Assembly (NCBI RefSeq): GCF_042186555.1 | Contig: NC_133332.1 | Location: 204,010,609 to 204,074,608, forward strand | Source: Aquarana catesbeiana | Lineage: Eukaryota; Chordata; Amphibia; Anura; Ranidae | DNA length: 64,000 nucleotides | Direction of reading: 5' to 3' | Part shown: positions 12,184 to 23,581 of the stretch, piece after piece | Numbering within the stretch: the stretch's first letter is position 1 | Layout of the letters: the number at the start of each line of letters is the position of its first letter | Made by a program: the position numbers and the translations under genes | Notes under the pieces: model-generated | What the model was told of the DNA's origin: nothing | Seen by the model: the letters and a program-made list of their open reading frames with translations, nothing else | Database searches by the model: none

Positions 12184-12498
12184 ATCACGTCACTTCCGGT
12201 TACTGTAAAGCATCAATAATTGCCAATTTTGACGAGTTGCTGTTTTGACACAACACCGGCAAGCGTGTACACTCCGGCACATGATATTATGAGCGGACAT
12301 TGTTAGTCTGCCTGATACTAACCAAAAACATGGCCGCCTCCGAGGCGGCAACAACTTTTTCCTTCTTAGCCGCTGTTCTGTCAAAACAGCAATATCTTCG
12401 TGTACCGGAGTGGACACGTTTGCCGGAGTTGTCTCAAAACAGCAACTCGTCTAAATCTCCAATTACTGATGCCTTACAGTGACCGTAAGTGACGTGAT
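12184..12498. mobile_element. Foldback MITE (atcacgtcactt termini)
   Basis: The left arm (atcacgtcacttccggttac, then gacgagttgctgttttga) pairs with the right arm (tcaaaacagcaactcgtc, then gaccgtaagtgacgtgat) over about 110 bp. The centre contains catggccgcctccgaggcgg. Non-coding. Confidence 0.8.
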
Positions 12499-13440
12499 GT
12501 ATTCAGCTAAAATAGGCAAGATACAGATAGAATGACAGTGGGGTTGTGATTGAATGCATCTGTTATTTTGGGGAGGAAAAGCTGGAGTTCTGCTTTAATG
12601 GATATCTTAGTCTTTCTCTGCCGCCAGTCTTCTATATGTGTGTATTTATGTTTCTATTTTCCGTTTATGGCAGCATATTCATAGAAATAAGTCACCTTTG
12701 TATTGTAGACTTCCACATTTCAATGAATACAGATCAGTCTGTGCACACAGCAGTTGTTTCCTCCAAAAATTGGCTGTTTTTCCCTCTCCACAATATCATT
12801 CTTTGAATGTCTTTTCGTGTTGATGTCACAGCGCAGTCACTGACCACTTGAGCAGATTGTGTAAAATCAAAAATGTTGACCTTTTTATTCCGCGACGATG
12901 GAAATGCAATAATCGCTGTAAATTTTGCTGTGTTGCAGGGATGGAGCATCATCCATCCCCGACTACAAGAGATCGCCCGTACCCGGCGGATAAAGGTATT
13001 TCCAGACGTTTACTGTTAATGACACTAACATGGTCAGACTAGGGGTTCTCAACTTTTCATTTATTCAGTCCCTTCTAGAATCAGTAAACAATAAAAGCAT
13101 CACTGCCTGCAGAATTTCTATGTTATGGAGGACCCCCAGCCCCCCCCCCCCCAAACTTTCATATTTGCATGTTGTTAGATGGGCAGCTCAAGCAAAGCAG
13201 TGTGATTTTGTCATTTATTTCTTACAGGGCATTAGCAGAAAAAATTCCCTTTCAGTTAGACAGACAGACAGACCCCACCAGACTTGCATGGATCGGCAAG
13301 GCTCAACCATTGTGCGACACTGCCACGCAGGAGTCTGCATATGTTATGAGTAATGTGGCTGCCCTGTGTTCACATAGAACTCACAACTACATAAATAATG
13401 TACAAAAATATTCACACGCACTGAGAAGAATTTGTTCATT
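12499..13440. other. No gene seen
   Basis: Apart from a poly-C/poly-A patch at 13138-13153, I see no repeat ends or coding signature. The 107- and 110-aa overlapping frames share sequence in different frames and have no recognisable domain. Confidence 0.4.
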
Positions 13441-13442
13441 AA

Positions 13443-13591
13443 AGTGTATCTATAGCCAAAACTTTTTTAAAAATCTTTTTTTAATTTTTTTTAGATTTTG
13501 ATAGAATGTGCAGGGTGGCCATAAAACCCCTGTCAGGTTTTACTATTATTTGGAGCTCTGTTGCAGAGATCTCCTCTTACTTGTGGCCTCC

Positions 13592-13625
<34 letters not shown>

Positions 13626-14178
13626 ATCTGTCTATGTTCCAGTTGGGGAGTTTCCTTCACTACTCATCTGGGGAGAATGTAGGTACACTGCTGCCACTTC
13701 TTATGCAACTTTCTTCAACATGCGACACAAAGTTGCATGACAAGTCAAAACACATTTATTTCAATAGGTGCCATCTTAATTTCCGCGACTCAAGTTGTTG
13801 TGACAAAATAAAAATAGTTCCTGCACTACGTTTCTGTGTCTTCCTTGTGACATGAGTGCCATAGACTGCAATTTTAAAATCACAAAAGTTGCGAGGAAGT
13901 AGTTTGACTTATCTTTGATACTTTGGCTGTGGCAGATGGTTTTGTAAGTTAAATATGATGTGTCACTCTCCGTATTGTTATGATTTGCCAGAGTTGCAAA
14001 ACATCAAAATGGCAGGACAGTCACATTGGTGTTGCAAGAAAGTTGCAGTGCAAAGTCACACTGGAAGTCGCAGGACTTTGTGGTTGCAGCAGTGAGAACC
14101 AAGTCTTAAACCTGACAGAGGTTCTAACCCTTCCCACTTTGTACAAAACTAGAAAAAAATATTGGGTATAGATACACT
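13443..14178. mobile_element. TTAA-flanked element (gtgtatctata termini)
   Basis: The left end is TTAA then agtgtatctatagcc and the right end is gggtatagatacac then TTAA. Further inward, ttttgatagaatgtgcaggg pairs with cttcccactttgtacaaaac. The middle contains many repeated gttgca/tgcaac words from another MITE family. Poly-A at 13595-13623. Confidence 0.65.
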
Positions 14179-14181
14179 TAA

Positions 14182-15534
14182 CGTTTACTTCCTTCACATG
14201 TATAGCCAACAAAAAGCTTAAAAGACTTCTGTTCCTTTTAGCACTGAAGGCAATCTTTGCACTTTCTTCCTGTTGCTCGATGTTGAACTTTTTAAATATA
14301 TAAATGCCCAAAAAAGTAAAAAGTGATTTTTATGTTCATTCTGTATGGTGTGAAAACAATGAATTTTAGCCTCAGTGTGTGTGTGGTCTCTCGTCCTGCT
14401 GGCCATACAGGGTAAGTAATGTTATTAAAGGCTTATTCCATTTTTGGTAAAAATGTATCAATGCACCCATATTGAACAAGGAAAAAATGGGCATTTCTTA
14501 GATTTCTGCATTTTGCAAAGCATTACAACCACAATCAGTGGCTGGTGGGTGCAATGTACAGGCTTCTGCAGACTATTACTCCAGTCCCAGGCCCCTACTA
14601 AGGTACAGACCTTCAGTGTTGGAGCTGGAGGAAGTAAACGGTGGACTTACAAGTTCAGTGATGTCACTGCATTGGTGTTCCATTGAAATATTTGAGTCCC
14701 TTTGCCATGGAGAAAGATGGGATTGTAATTTTCCATTCACAAATTCATGTGAATATATCTGGTAATGGATGACATGACTGTAATGATCTGAGCAATGCAA
14801 AGCTGCCCTGAATTAGAAGAAAAATATGAAATGCTGTGGGAAGGTGAATGCCGTGATTCATGTAGCAGGAAGAGTAGTTTGAGGATGGGGGCTGTGGACT
14901 GTGACCATAGATATGGGGGTAACATGATATGTGGTCAGAAAGGTGGGCTTAGCCATTAAATGATTAAACTACAGATATCCTTGGGCAACAAATTTCTTAC
15001 ACTTTCAACACCTGCCAATTGCCCACCAGCCCCTGTCTGTCTAACTGGTCAGTACCTTCATGTGCATCAGTCATTGTGCCCTGCAGACCTAACTATTGTT
15101 CACAGCATTTGGGCCACCCTGTCTCTTGTTACAATATCTGCTGAGCGGAACTAAATGTGGGTTAGAAGGGCTGGGAGAGGTCATACCATAGCATCCAGCT
15201 ATGAACTGAGACCATAGCCACAGAAGGGTTAAAAAAAAAAATAGCAAGATAGCTAGGGGGATATAAATGCTGTTATTGTTCAAGAAAAACTACTGACCTC
15301 TGTAAAATAAACTCACTTTTTATGGTGCCTTGCCGCAGCCCTTGCCATCCCTCTGAAAATCAATCCACAATTTTCAGAGGGCGATTGACAGGGGGCTGGG
15401 AGGCAATATGTTGACTCTTCACCACCTGTTTTAACCCTCAAAAGGCTTAACCACCTTGTTGCAACTGCATGCATTGCATGTGGTTTGCAGGGCAGATGAG
15501 GTGTGGTCCCATAGTCTTGCATAGTTTTGGGTTG
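14182..15534. other. No gene seen
   Basis: Mostly unique sequence. A (GT)n patch lies at 14374-14383 and poly-A at 15231-15242. Nothing else supported. Confidence 0.4.
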
Positions 15535-15680
15535 ATTCACTAAAACTAGAGAGTTCCAAATCTGATGCAGCTATGCATGGTAGCCAATCAGCCTCCAGGT
15601 TGAAGTTAGAAGCTGATTGGCTATCATATACAGTTGTACCAGATTTTGCACTCTCCAGTTTTAGTAAATCCACCCCCTTG
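15535..15680. mobile_element. Short foldback MITE (actaaaact...agttttagt)
   Basis: The ends cactaaaactagagagt and actctccagttttagtaaa are inverted; the interior has accaatcagcctccagg against gaagctgattggct. It is related to the longer copy at 19223-19708 and lies directly beside the SINE at 15735. Confidence 0.7.
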
Positions 15681-15734
15681 TGTTTGGCAGCAACACTGCC
15701 CGCCGAATGTGATGGGGGGGGTTTACATCTTTAT

Positions 15735-16080
15735 CATTTATTTTTTTATTTTATTTATTTCAGGTACTTATATAGCCGTCAATTTACGCAGAGCTTTACA
15801 TATACATTGTACATTCACATCAGTCCCTACCCTCAAGGAGCTTACAATCTAAGGTCCCTAACTCACATTCATACATACTAGGGACAATTTAGACAGGATC
15901 CAATTAATCTACCAGCATGTCTTTGGAGTGTGGGAGGAAACCGGAGTACCCGGAGGAAACCCACACAGGCACAGGGAGAACATGCAAACTCCAGGCAGGT
16001 AGTGTCGTGGTTGGGATTCGAACCAGCGACCCTTCTTACTGCTAGGCGAGAGTGCTACCCACTACACCACTGTGCCGCCC
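15735..16080 (-). mobile_element. tRNA-derived SINE with LINE-like 3' tail
   Basis: On the minus strand it begins gggcggcacagtggtgtagt. It carries a pol III A box (tggtgtagtgggta, 16057-16070) and a perfect B box (ggttcgaatcc, 16014-16024). The body contains ctccgggtactccgg and catgttctccctgtg. The 3' part, gattgtaagctccttgaggg then ctatataagtacctg, ends in an A-rich (taaa)n tail. The same 3' tail type occurs as tandem units at 16980-17610, which suggests the SINE borrows a LINE tail for retrotransposition. Confidence 0.85.
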
Positions 16081-16384
16081 ATCATGGCACTTGTACAACA
16101 GACTTGAGCTGCTAAATGTCCTTATTTAGGTGGGCAGTTGGGGGACAGTAAAACTGCAGCTCATCTGCCTGCTTTTACTGCCCCCTGGCTGCCTGTGTGA
16201 ACGAGTACATGTGTTTTCCACCTTCTCAGTATATCACAGTTGAGTAGGTCTGAACCAGGAAAATGCCTCTTCTGCAGTATATGTTTTCCCTGCTGTGAGC
16301 TGGCCAGTAATTCAGTATGGTGTTGTAGAGGGCAGGTTTTGAACATAGTTTGTGAGGGTGCTGGGCTATGGGATCCACGACTCC

Positions 16385-16415
<31 letters not shown>

Positions 16416-16979
16416 AATCCAGTCTTGTAAATTCAGCAAACCAAAAGCATGTGTGTATCATGATATATGATGTATAAGTTTTGTATTTACTTATTTTCAC
16501 TTTGGCATGCAATTGTTGCTCTTTTCTTTCTATAGCAGAGGAGTGATCCTTTAAATAAGCAGCAAAGTTACTTTTTCGGTGCTTAATCATGTGATTGTGG
16601 CCTTTAATGTCACACTGATTTTTTGCTGGCGGGGTCACCAGCATAAAAGTTTTGAAATGCCGACCTCGCGCAGGTCTGATATCTGGTGGTGGATCACCAG
16701 TGATGTTCTCTGTAAACGCTGTAATGTGATCTTTCTGCTGTGACAAAGGCATTTTATTAGGGCCACAAAGACACTTTTGTGCTTTTACTTCATCACACTG
16801 AAAACATACAAATCTTATGGTAAAGTCTGACATGACATAGGTGTCTGTAGTTCACAGTACTGCATCGCTGGGCATTACGCTGTATGACATCAGATTTCAG
16901 GGGTGTTTATTGTGTTCTCTCCCCAGTAACTCTATATACAAGTCTGCTTTCAGATCTCTATGGGAAAACAATCTCCTCT
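16081..16979. other. No gene seen; one 155-aa minus-strand frame of unknown status
   Basis: The frame 16833-16366 has words such as FVCFQCDEVKAQKCLCGPN that look mildly protein-like, but it runs through a poly-A tract (16387-16413) as poly-Phe. No family is recognised. It could be a decayed exon or chance. Confidence 0.3.
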
Positions 16980-17610
16980 GGTGCAGAGACTAATGTAAAT
17001 AGTTCAGTGTTCTCTGTGCAGAATATGGCAGAGCTATATAAATGTATAATAATAGTGAGTGACTGTGGTGGGCACAGTAGAGTGTAAGCTCCATTGGGGA
17101 TGGGAAGGATGTGAATAATAGTGTTCTCTGTACAGCACTACATAATATTTCACAGCTATATAATAATAATAGTGTGTGACGGGTCATTAGAGTGTAAGTT
17201 CCTCTGGTGCAAAGACTGATGTAAATGGCCCAGTGTACTTTGTACAGAAAACGTCAGAGCTGTATAAATGTATAATAATAGTATGGAATTGTGGTGGGGG
17301 CATTAGAGTGCAAACTCCTCTGGTGCAGACACTGAAGAAGATGTCAGCCCTATATAAATGTATAGTAAAAATAATAGTGTGCAACTCTGGTGGGGAGATT
17401 AGAGTGTAAGCTCCACTAGTGCTGTGTACAGCACTTCAGAATATGTTAGAGCTATATAAATATATTAGGGTATGACTGTGGTATGGACATTAGAGTGTAA
17501 GTTCCTCTGGTGCAGAGACTGATGTGATGATTTGGTGTTTCAAACGGCACTGAAAATGAAATATGTGGGTATTATATAAATGTATATACCAAGAGTTTGT
17601 ATTTGTGGGA
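16980..17610. repeat. Tandem array of ~95-115-bp LINE-tail units
   Basis: Five or more units share gagtgtaagctcctctggtg, gcagagactgatgt, ctctgtacagcac and agctatataaatgtataata. Unit starts fall near 16967, 17085, 17194, 17309, 17405 and 17498. Similar units occur at 60990-61300. The sequence is the type seen at the 3' ends of L2/CR1-related retrotransposons, here amplified in tandem. Confidence 0.75.
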
Positions 17611-17654
17611 AGGAGTGTAAGTAAATTTAATGTCTGAGCACAGGGGTATCATCC

Positions 17655-19103
17655 CGATATAGTAGCAAAGGAGGGTATTGGGACTTTAAATATACCCCTG
17701 CGTGCACATTTACCACCTAAACTGATTAATTTAAACAAATAACATACAATATGTCTAAAATAATGTTGTCTTTATTTTACACAATATAAAAAGCACATGT
17801 TGCTATTTTAGTACATAAAAATCTGTGCATAAAGTCTTCTGAGAAGGTCAACGCGTTTCATGGATTGTCCGCTTCATCAGGACCAATAGAATTACGACAT
17901 TGAAATTGATAAATCAAGAAATTTAAAAACGTATCTATAACAAAAATATCATATCAAAAAATACAACATATTATTAGGGCTCATGCACACAGGGCGTTAG
18001 AAAAATGTAACTGTAACCGCACTACCAACGCCAGGAAAAAGCAGCTGTAAAAACGTGGTTTTAGCCACTTTTTGTTTTGGCGGTAATGCACGCTTAGTCA
18101 CGTTGGCTTTTAGCGGCGTTTCTCTGCCTCTATTCAACATCAATGGTTCCTTATGAGAGCCCATTGATTTGAATAGAAGTCGCACCAGAAGTTGGATCAT
18201 GATTATCTGACTTGCTGTGCAACTTGTGTGCTGAGGAACTTTTACTGCTCCTGGAAGCACAGGCTGTCGTTTTTTTTTTCTACTGCCCCTAAACACTCAT
18301 ACCTCCAAATGCCTCTGACAGTTTATGTGCATGGACACATAGGCTAACATGGAGGGGCGTTTAGAAGAAGTTAAAAAAAAATGTCAGACGCCCCTAACAG
18401 CAGCTGTAAAAACATCCTGTGTGCATGAGCCCTTAAAAGTGTTGTTACAGGTCAAATTATTACATTTAAGCCAAAAGTAACTAATGTTTCCATTGCTTAT
18501 TAAAAAAACGTTTGTCTAAAATATTACGTATCAATTCATCCTTTGGGAAGGGGAAACTTACCCAGAATGGATGTAGTATAGTATGCTCGGTGTCCATGGA
18601 AGGAAGAGGTCCATGGTCTCATTCTGGGTAAGTTTCTCCTTCCCAAAGGATGAATTGATATGTAATGTTTAAGACATAAACGATTTTTTCATAAGGAATG
18701 GAAAATAGTTACTTTTGGATAAAATGTAATAATTTGACCTATACCAACACTTTTAATAATATGTTGTCATTTTTGATATGATGTATAATTTTCTTTGTTT
18801 TTGTTTTAGATCTGTTTTTACATTTCTTGATTTATCAATTTCAATGTGCTTAATTCTATTCGTCCTGACGAAGTGGATGATCCGTGAAATGCGTTGACCT
18901 TCTCAGAAGACTTTATGCACACATTTTTGCAATGTACTATATTGATAGCAACATGTGCTTTTTATATTGTGTAAAATAAAGACAACATTATTTTAGAAAT
19001 ATTGTATGTTATTAGTTTAAATATTACCCCGCGTGCACATTTACCACCTAAACTGATTACATTTAAAGTCCCAATACCCATTTTCCCTGTTTGCTATATG
19101 TAT
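17655..19103. mobile_element. Large foldback element (palindrome, centre ~18590)
   Basis: The arms run from atatagtagcaaaggag at the left to its complement (tttgctatatg) at the right, with strong complementarity throughout, for example aataatgttgtctttatttt at 17761 against aaaataaagacaacattatt at 18973. The centre contains acttacccagaatgg and ctgggtaagtttctcc around a short loop. A MITE is inserted in the left arm (17976-18435). The arms carry the motif cttcatcagg/aacgcgttt at 17850-17881 and cctgacgaag/gaaatgcgttgacc at 18864-18899. It is non-coding. Confidence 0.85.
17976..18435. mobile_element. Harbinger-like MITE in the left arm of a foldback, TTA duplication
   Basis: The inverted ends are gggctcatgcacacagg and cctgtgtgcatgagccc, flanked by TTA on both sides. 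The corresponding site in the other arm (about 18746-18765) is uninterrupted and has a single TTA, which fixes the insertion point and the 3-bp duplication. Confidence 0.88.
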
Positions 19104-19222
19104 AATAATACACTATAGCAGTCCAGAGGGACAGACTCTGTTTTTTTTTTTTTTTTTGTTTTTTTTTTGTTTTTTTTTACTGTAGATACTTTGGCTCTTG
19201 ATTAGTAATGTGGACACATTCG

Positions 19223-19708
19223 GGGTGATTTACGAATACTGGAGAGTGCAAAATCTGGTTTAGCTCTTCATAAAAAACAATTAGCTTCCAGGTACTTTGG
19301 CAGTGGATGTACTGTTCATAAAAGTTTAATAAACGTAACCCTTAAAAAAAACAGCTTCCAGATTTTATTGTCAAAGCTTAATTGAACAAACTGAAGTTAG
19401 AAGCTGATTGGCTACCATGCCCAGCTGCACCAGATTTTTAGGCCCCTGTACTCACAGGCCAAATGTTGGGAGACAACGGGCTGACAAACGGCCCATGTGT
19501 ATGTCGGTCTGTCCGACAGAAGCCGCCCGCTTGGCTGGCTTCTGATGGACGTGCATGCTGGAAAACCAGCAGCCGACTGACGCCCCCTGACAGGGGAATG
19601 GGGGACGCCCCCCGCCCCACCAGAACACAACAGCTCAGCGGGGGAGATCGCTGGACTAAGCTCGCATGGTTAGTACAGCAGCTCCAGTTTTAGTAAATCT
19701 CCCTCTTT
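19223..19708. mobile_element. Foldback MITE (gatttac...ggagagtgcaaaatctgg), split by another element
   Basis: The left end has ggagagtgcaaaatctgg and the right end ctccagttttagtaaatc, with the internal pair gaagctgattggctacc. A second repeat, 19441-19680, interrupts the right arm. That insert shares cagctcagcgggggagatcg with 26490-26515. A compact uninterrupted relative lies at 15535-15680. Confidence 0.65.
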
Positions 19709-20099
19709 GTTTCCAGATACTTCTGTTCTGGTGTTATCAGTTAGTTATCATACAGTGATGTAGATACATACAAAGGTCTTCTCCAGGTGTTGGTCCTGTT
19801 CCTCTACACAGGTGGTTGGTTGGGTGGATTCGACTTTGTTCTAACCTGCTTACAGACAGACTGTAGATGGCCATCCCGACACTGTGTGACCCAGTGTAAC
19901 TCCCCACAGCACAAACCAATCATAAGGCTTCCTGCCCTTCAGTTTGTGTGGCTCCCATACTGCTAACAGTCATACACATGTGAAAGAACACAAAACAAAT
20001 AAGGACCTGTGTATAATCACTTAGCTAAGCTTGGCTACATTGAAATTTACATGCATTTTGCAGCTCTATCTTACTGTATTAGAGGTATGAGAGTACCAC

Positions 20100-20260
20100 A
20101 ATTCCAGATTATGTCCAGTGAACATTTATTATTCACAACAAAAGGTCAGAAAATATAGCCAGCTTGTTTTGGGGGCTCACAAAATCCCTCTTTATCAAGG
20201 TTTGGAGATTATAACCTACTATAAATACAATGCATCTAAAACTAGAACTACAATTACCTA
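20100..20260. repeat. Partial foldback-family segment, reverse orientation
   Basis: On the complement it reads ccttgataaagaggga then gtgagcccccaaaacaagc, the same motif layout as elsewhere, followed by words such as tgttgtgaataataaatg. It is probably a decayed element end. Confidence 0.4.
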
Positions 20261-20315
20261 ATACAATTGACTTTAGATTTCTTTTTCATTTACAGTGTGG
20301 TATTTTTTTTTTAAT

Positions 20316-21280
20316 ATATCAATCATTGTAGCTCTTCAATCATAAATTGTAATATAAAGTGCAGTGTCACTATACAACATTACATGCCTAGATCTTTATT
20401 AACTGAAAATCCATAAAAATCTTGTGTTATTCCTGAAGTGAAGAAAATCCATATGCATCGCCATACTGTAGCAAATGTCATCACCTGAACTTCCATTCAC
20501 CAGACTTATGGAATGCACATTCACCACAGATATATAGATAGACAGATATATGCTGCCAGATTACAAACAGCTCACAGGCGTCCGCCATAGATTTGTGTTG
20601 GCATTGGTCACCGTCTCCACAAGAGTAATCACCGACACACTTCTCCCTCAATGGGGGTAGTAGTAGTTCTCCGTATGTATGCTCACAAACCAACAACAGA
20701 CACCATGGAAAAAAGTGCCCATCATAGTGTAGTAGTTTAGTATCAGTTTAGTATCAGTTTCACATACATCAGGTGAATGAAAAGCAACCCAAAAGTTCAA
20801 ACAAAGCTGCTGTAACTTACATCTAACACCGCCACAGCCTTTATTTATTTTGTACTTCTGGAAGATGGCGCCCAAACCAGAAGTAACGTGTAACACCGGT
20901 CGGGATATAGGCTAGATAAAGATGGCAAAGATAGTAAACACTAGAATCCCCTGAGGACGCATATTTGCGTGAAGCGCGTTGGTCGGCGACACGTTAGTAA
21001 TGCCATGCCGCTGCACCAAGTCCCACTGTGGATGCCTGTGAGCTGCTTATAATCTGACAGCATATAACTGAGGTGAATGCGCATTCCATAAGTCTGGTGA
21101 ATGGGAGTTCACATGGTGACATTTTTTTATGGTATGGTAATGCATATGGATTTTCTTCAGGGTTATCACAAGGTATTTAAGGACTTTCTGTTATTAAAGA
21201 TCTATGCCCGTAATGTTGTATAGTGACACTGAACATTATATTATAATTTATGATTGAAGCGCTGCAATTATTATATTATC
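20316..21280. mobile_element. Foldback element with ~210-bp arms and central gaagcgcgttgg motif
   Basis: The left arm 20316-20525 (caatcattgtagctcttcaa, then ttccattcaccagactta) is mirrored by 21070-21280 (taagtctggtgaatggga, then aatttatgattgaag). The ~540-bp spacer contains cccctgaggacgc then gaagcgcgttgg at 20948-20982. There is no TIR-type coding gene. The ORFs at 20481-20896 lie in this non-coding spacer. Confidence 0.75.
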
Positions 21281-21384
21281 ACTCAGAAGTTACTTGTATA
21301 TCTACTTCTATTGCTAGCAGCTTTTTATGTACACTGGTGCTAGTGTTGACTATTATATTTTTTATATATTGTGTATTTTTTAGT

Positions 21385-21480
21385 CTCCTAACCCTGATGA
21401 TTTGAGAGCTTCTGAAACACATTGGACATTGATGGACAGTTTATTACCCTTCGTTATGAATAATAAATGTCCACTGGACC
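21385..21480. repeat. Solo foldback-family motif segment
   Basis: The segment accctgatgatttgagagc then tctgaaacacattgg has the same layout as the central motif of the neighbouring foldback elements. A weaker relative lies at 21871-21907 (cctgaaacatgttacg). No partner arms are obvious. Confidence 0.45.
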
Positions 21481-22041
21481 TAATCTTGAGTTGTGGTGCT
21501 CTCATCCTTTTCTACAGACTTTCAGGCAGCTCTAGGGATTTCCAAAGGGAGCCTCCAAGACTTGAAATCCATTTCCATTCTCATGCACATCTGGGTCCAG
21601 CACCCTACCAATACATTTTTTTTACTAATGTATCAGAGGTAAAGACAGGCCTCCTATATATGCAAACTGTTTTATCTGCTAATTTATTTTTTTTTTTTTT
21701 ACATGTTCAAGTTTTGGGATTCATGTAGCCCTACTGCACTGTATAGCTAGAGAGTGACATCACTATTTACTGCTGCAGTGTGCAGTGTCACTTGCTAACT
21801 TTGCTGTGAATAAGTAAACCCACCTTGCTGAGGTCCTCCATTTACTCTTTGTCCTATGAACTACTTTTCTCTTGATCCAGCCCTCGATGCCTGAAACATG
21901 TTACGTTATAGCACTATGCAGTGGCGAACTCTCAGCCTTCTTTTGGAAATGCAAGGGATTGTGGGAAGTTAAAGATAGAGGCAACATGATTTATAGTAGT
22001 GTACAAAATACAAATAAATAAATCCGTGTGCACTGCGCTTC

Positions 22042-22504
22042 AGGCTCGGTTCACACTGCTGCACTGTGAATTTGTTCCGTTTTTTTGTCCTGTGGGAGGT
22101 GCGAATTTACCGCGATTTTACTGCAGATTTCAGGAGTTGGACATAGCTGCGATTGATATTCTAGCCAATGGAATCATAATGTAAAAAAAAAAAAAAAAAA
22201 AAGGTGTTAACTTCCTGTGTACTTCCTGGTTTTTGTGGAGAGTAGTGTGGTGGAATTCGCACATATGTGAACCATCAATGCGATTCAAGAACGATTTACA
22301 TTGATGTCTTTGGAGACTAAATTCGCAACGCAGTAAACTCGCACAAGACCCTTTTTTTATCGCATTACATTCGTAGAGGAATCGCAACACATGTATGTGA
22401 ACAACCGTCATTGAAAACAATGACTTTAGGGATGACATGCGAATTTAAAGTGCTTTAAAATGCATCGCATTCGTTATGAACTCGCATCAGTGTGAACCGG
22501 GCCT
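22042..22504. mobile_element. MITE (ggctcggttcacactg termini)
   Basis: The inverted ends are ggctcggttcacactg and cagtgtgaaccgggcc. The interior contains many cgcatt/attcgc words and poly-A at 22183-22203. It is related to the copy at 50040-50337. Confidence 0.7.
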
Positions 22505-22654
22505 AAAACACCAAAAAATGATAAATAATAGTGCTGCTACTTATATCAAAGAATACACACCAACAGGTTAAAAATAAAGATACAATTCTATAATTTTTCA
22601 CAGCAGCCCTCAAAAAATATTTAAATGAATTAACATATACAAATGTGTCCTCCT

Positions 22655-23235
22655 ACTAGTATCGGTATCGGTGCCGATACGAGTATTTGCCCAAGTACTT
22701 GTACTCGGGCAAATGCTCCCGATGCTTCACCCGATACCTTTTACATGCAGGGTCTCCCGGAAAGTCAATGGGCGGAGAAGGCGGAGAGGAGCTCGAGTCC
22801 TGGCACAATGAGAGCGAGTCCTTGCTATATGGGCTGAGTGTAACAAGATGTCCGCTGCTGCATTCTGACTAGGCTTTCTGCGGTCGAGTGCAGGGTATAT
22901 CAAGATGTGCTTTTGTATACTCTACTCTTTATCGATTTAATTTTATCATGCCAGGCATTTCAGCGCCACTGCCTACCAATCAGTTCGACCTATCATTGCC
23001 CATAAGTGCCACCTATCAGTGCCCATCAGTGCCAGCCATCAGTGCCCATCAGTCAGTGCCACCTATCAGTGCCCTTCAGTCTTCATAATTATAAAAAAAG
23101 ATATCGTTAATCTGTATTGTGCTTTGAAAACCGTCACTTGACATTAAGAAAAAGTATCATAATCTGTATTGGCGAGTACTTGAAAAAAAGTATCGGTACT
23201 CGGTCCTAAAAAAGTAGTATCGGTGCAAACCTAAT
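22655..23235. mobile_element. MITE with gtatcggtgccgata termini and internal cagtgccc minisatellite
   Basis: The left end is tagtatcggtatcggtgccg, the right end agtagtatcggtgc with agtatcggtactcgg nearby. At 22966-23090 short units of cagtgcccatcagtgcca repeat about six times. Non-coding. Confidence 0.55.
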
Positions 23236-23581
23236 GTTCTCCAAACTTCCAGGTGCAAGCACAGGTTTGCTCATTAGTTATAATCAAGTCACCCGTTGTA
23301 AGCATTGCAGCTGAAAATCTCTAATTATTGGGACCTGATCAGGACAGCTTGTTCTGTTGAAAAGCAGGATCGCTCGTAGAAAATAAAGGAAAGCACTAAT
23401 GCAGCCATCACATCTAAGAATTGGAGTTTGGAGCTGAAGAGCTTGGGGGAAAAGGTGCAACTCTTAGACCCCCATACACACTATACAACTTTAGTTGTCT
23501 GATTTCCGTTAGATTTACCAAAACCATGTAGTGCAAGGGCCTGCCTGATTGCATACAAATTTACAAATTTAAACTCTTATG

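Noticed and set aside
16014..16070. Functional tRNA gene with A and B boxes
   Set aside because: The boxes are followed by a SINE body and an A-rich tail, and no full cloverleaf is apparent, so this is a tRNA-derived SINE head.
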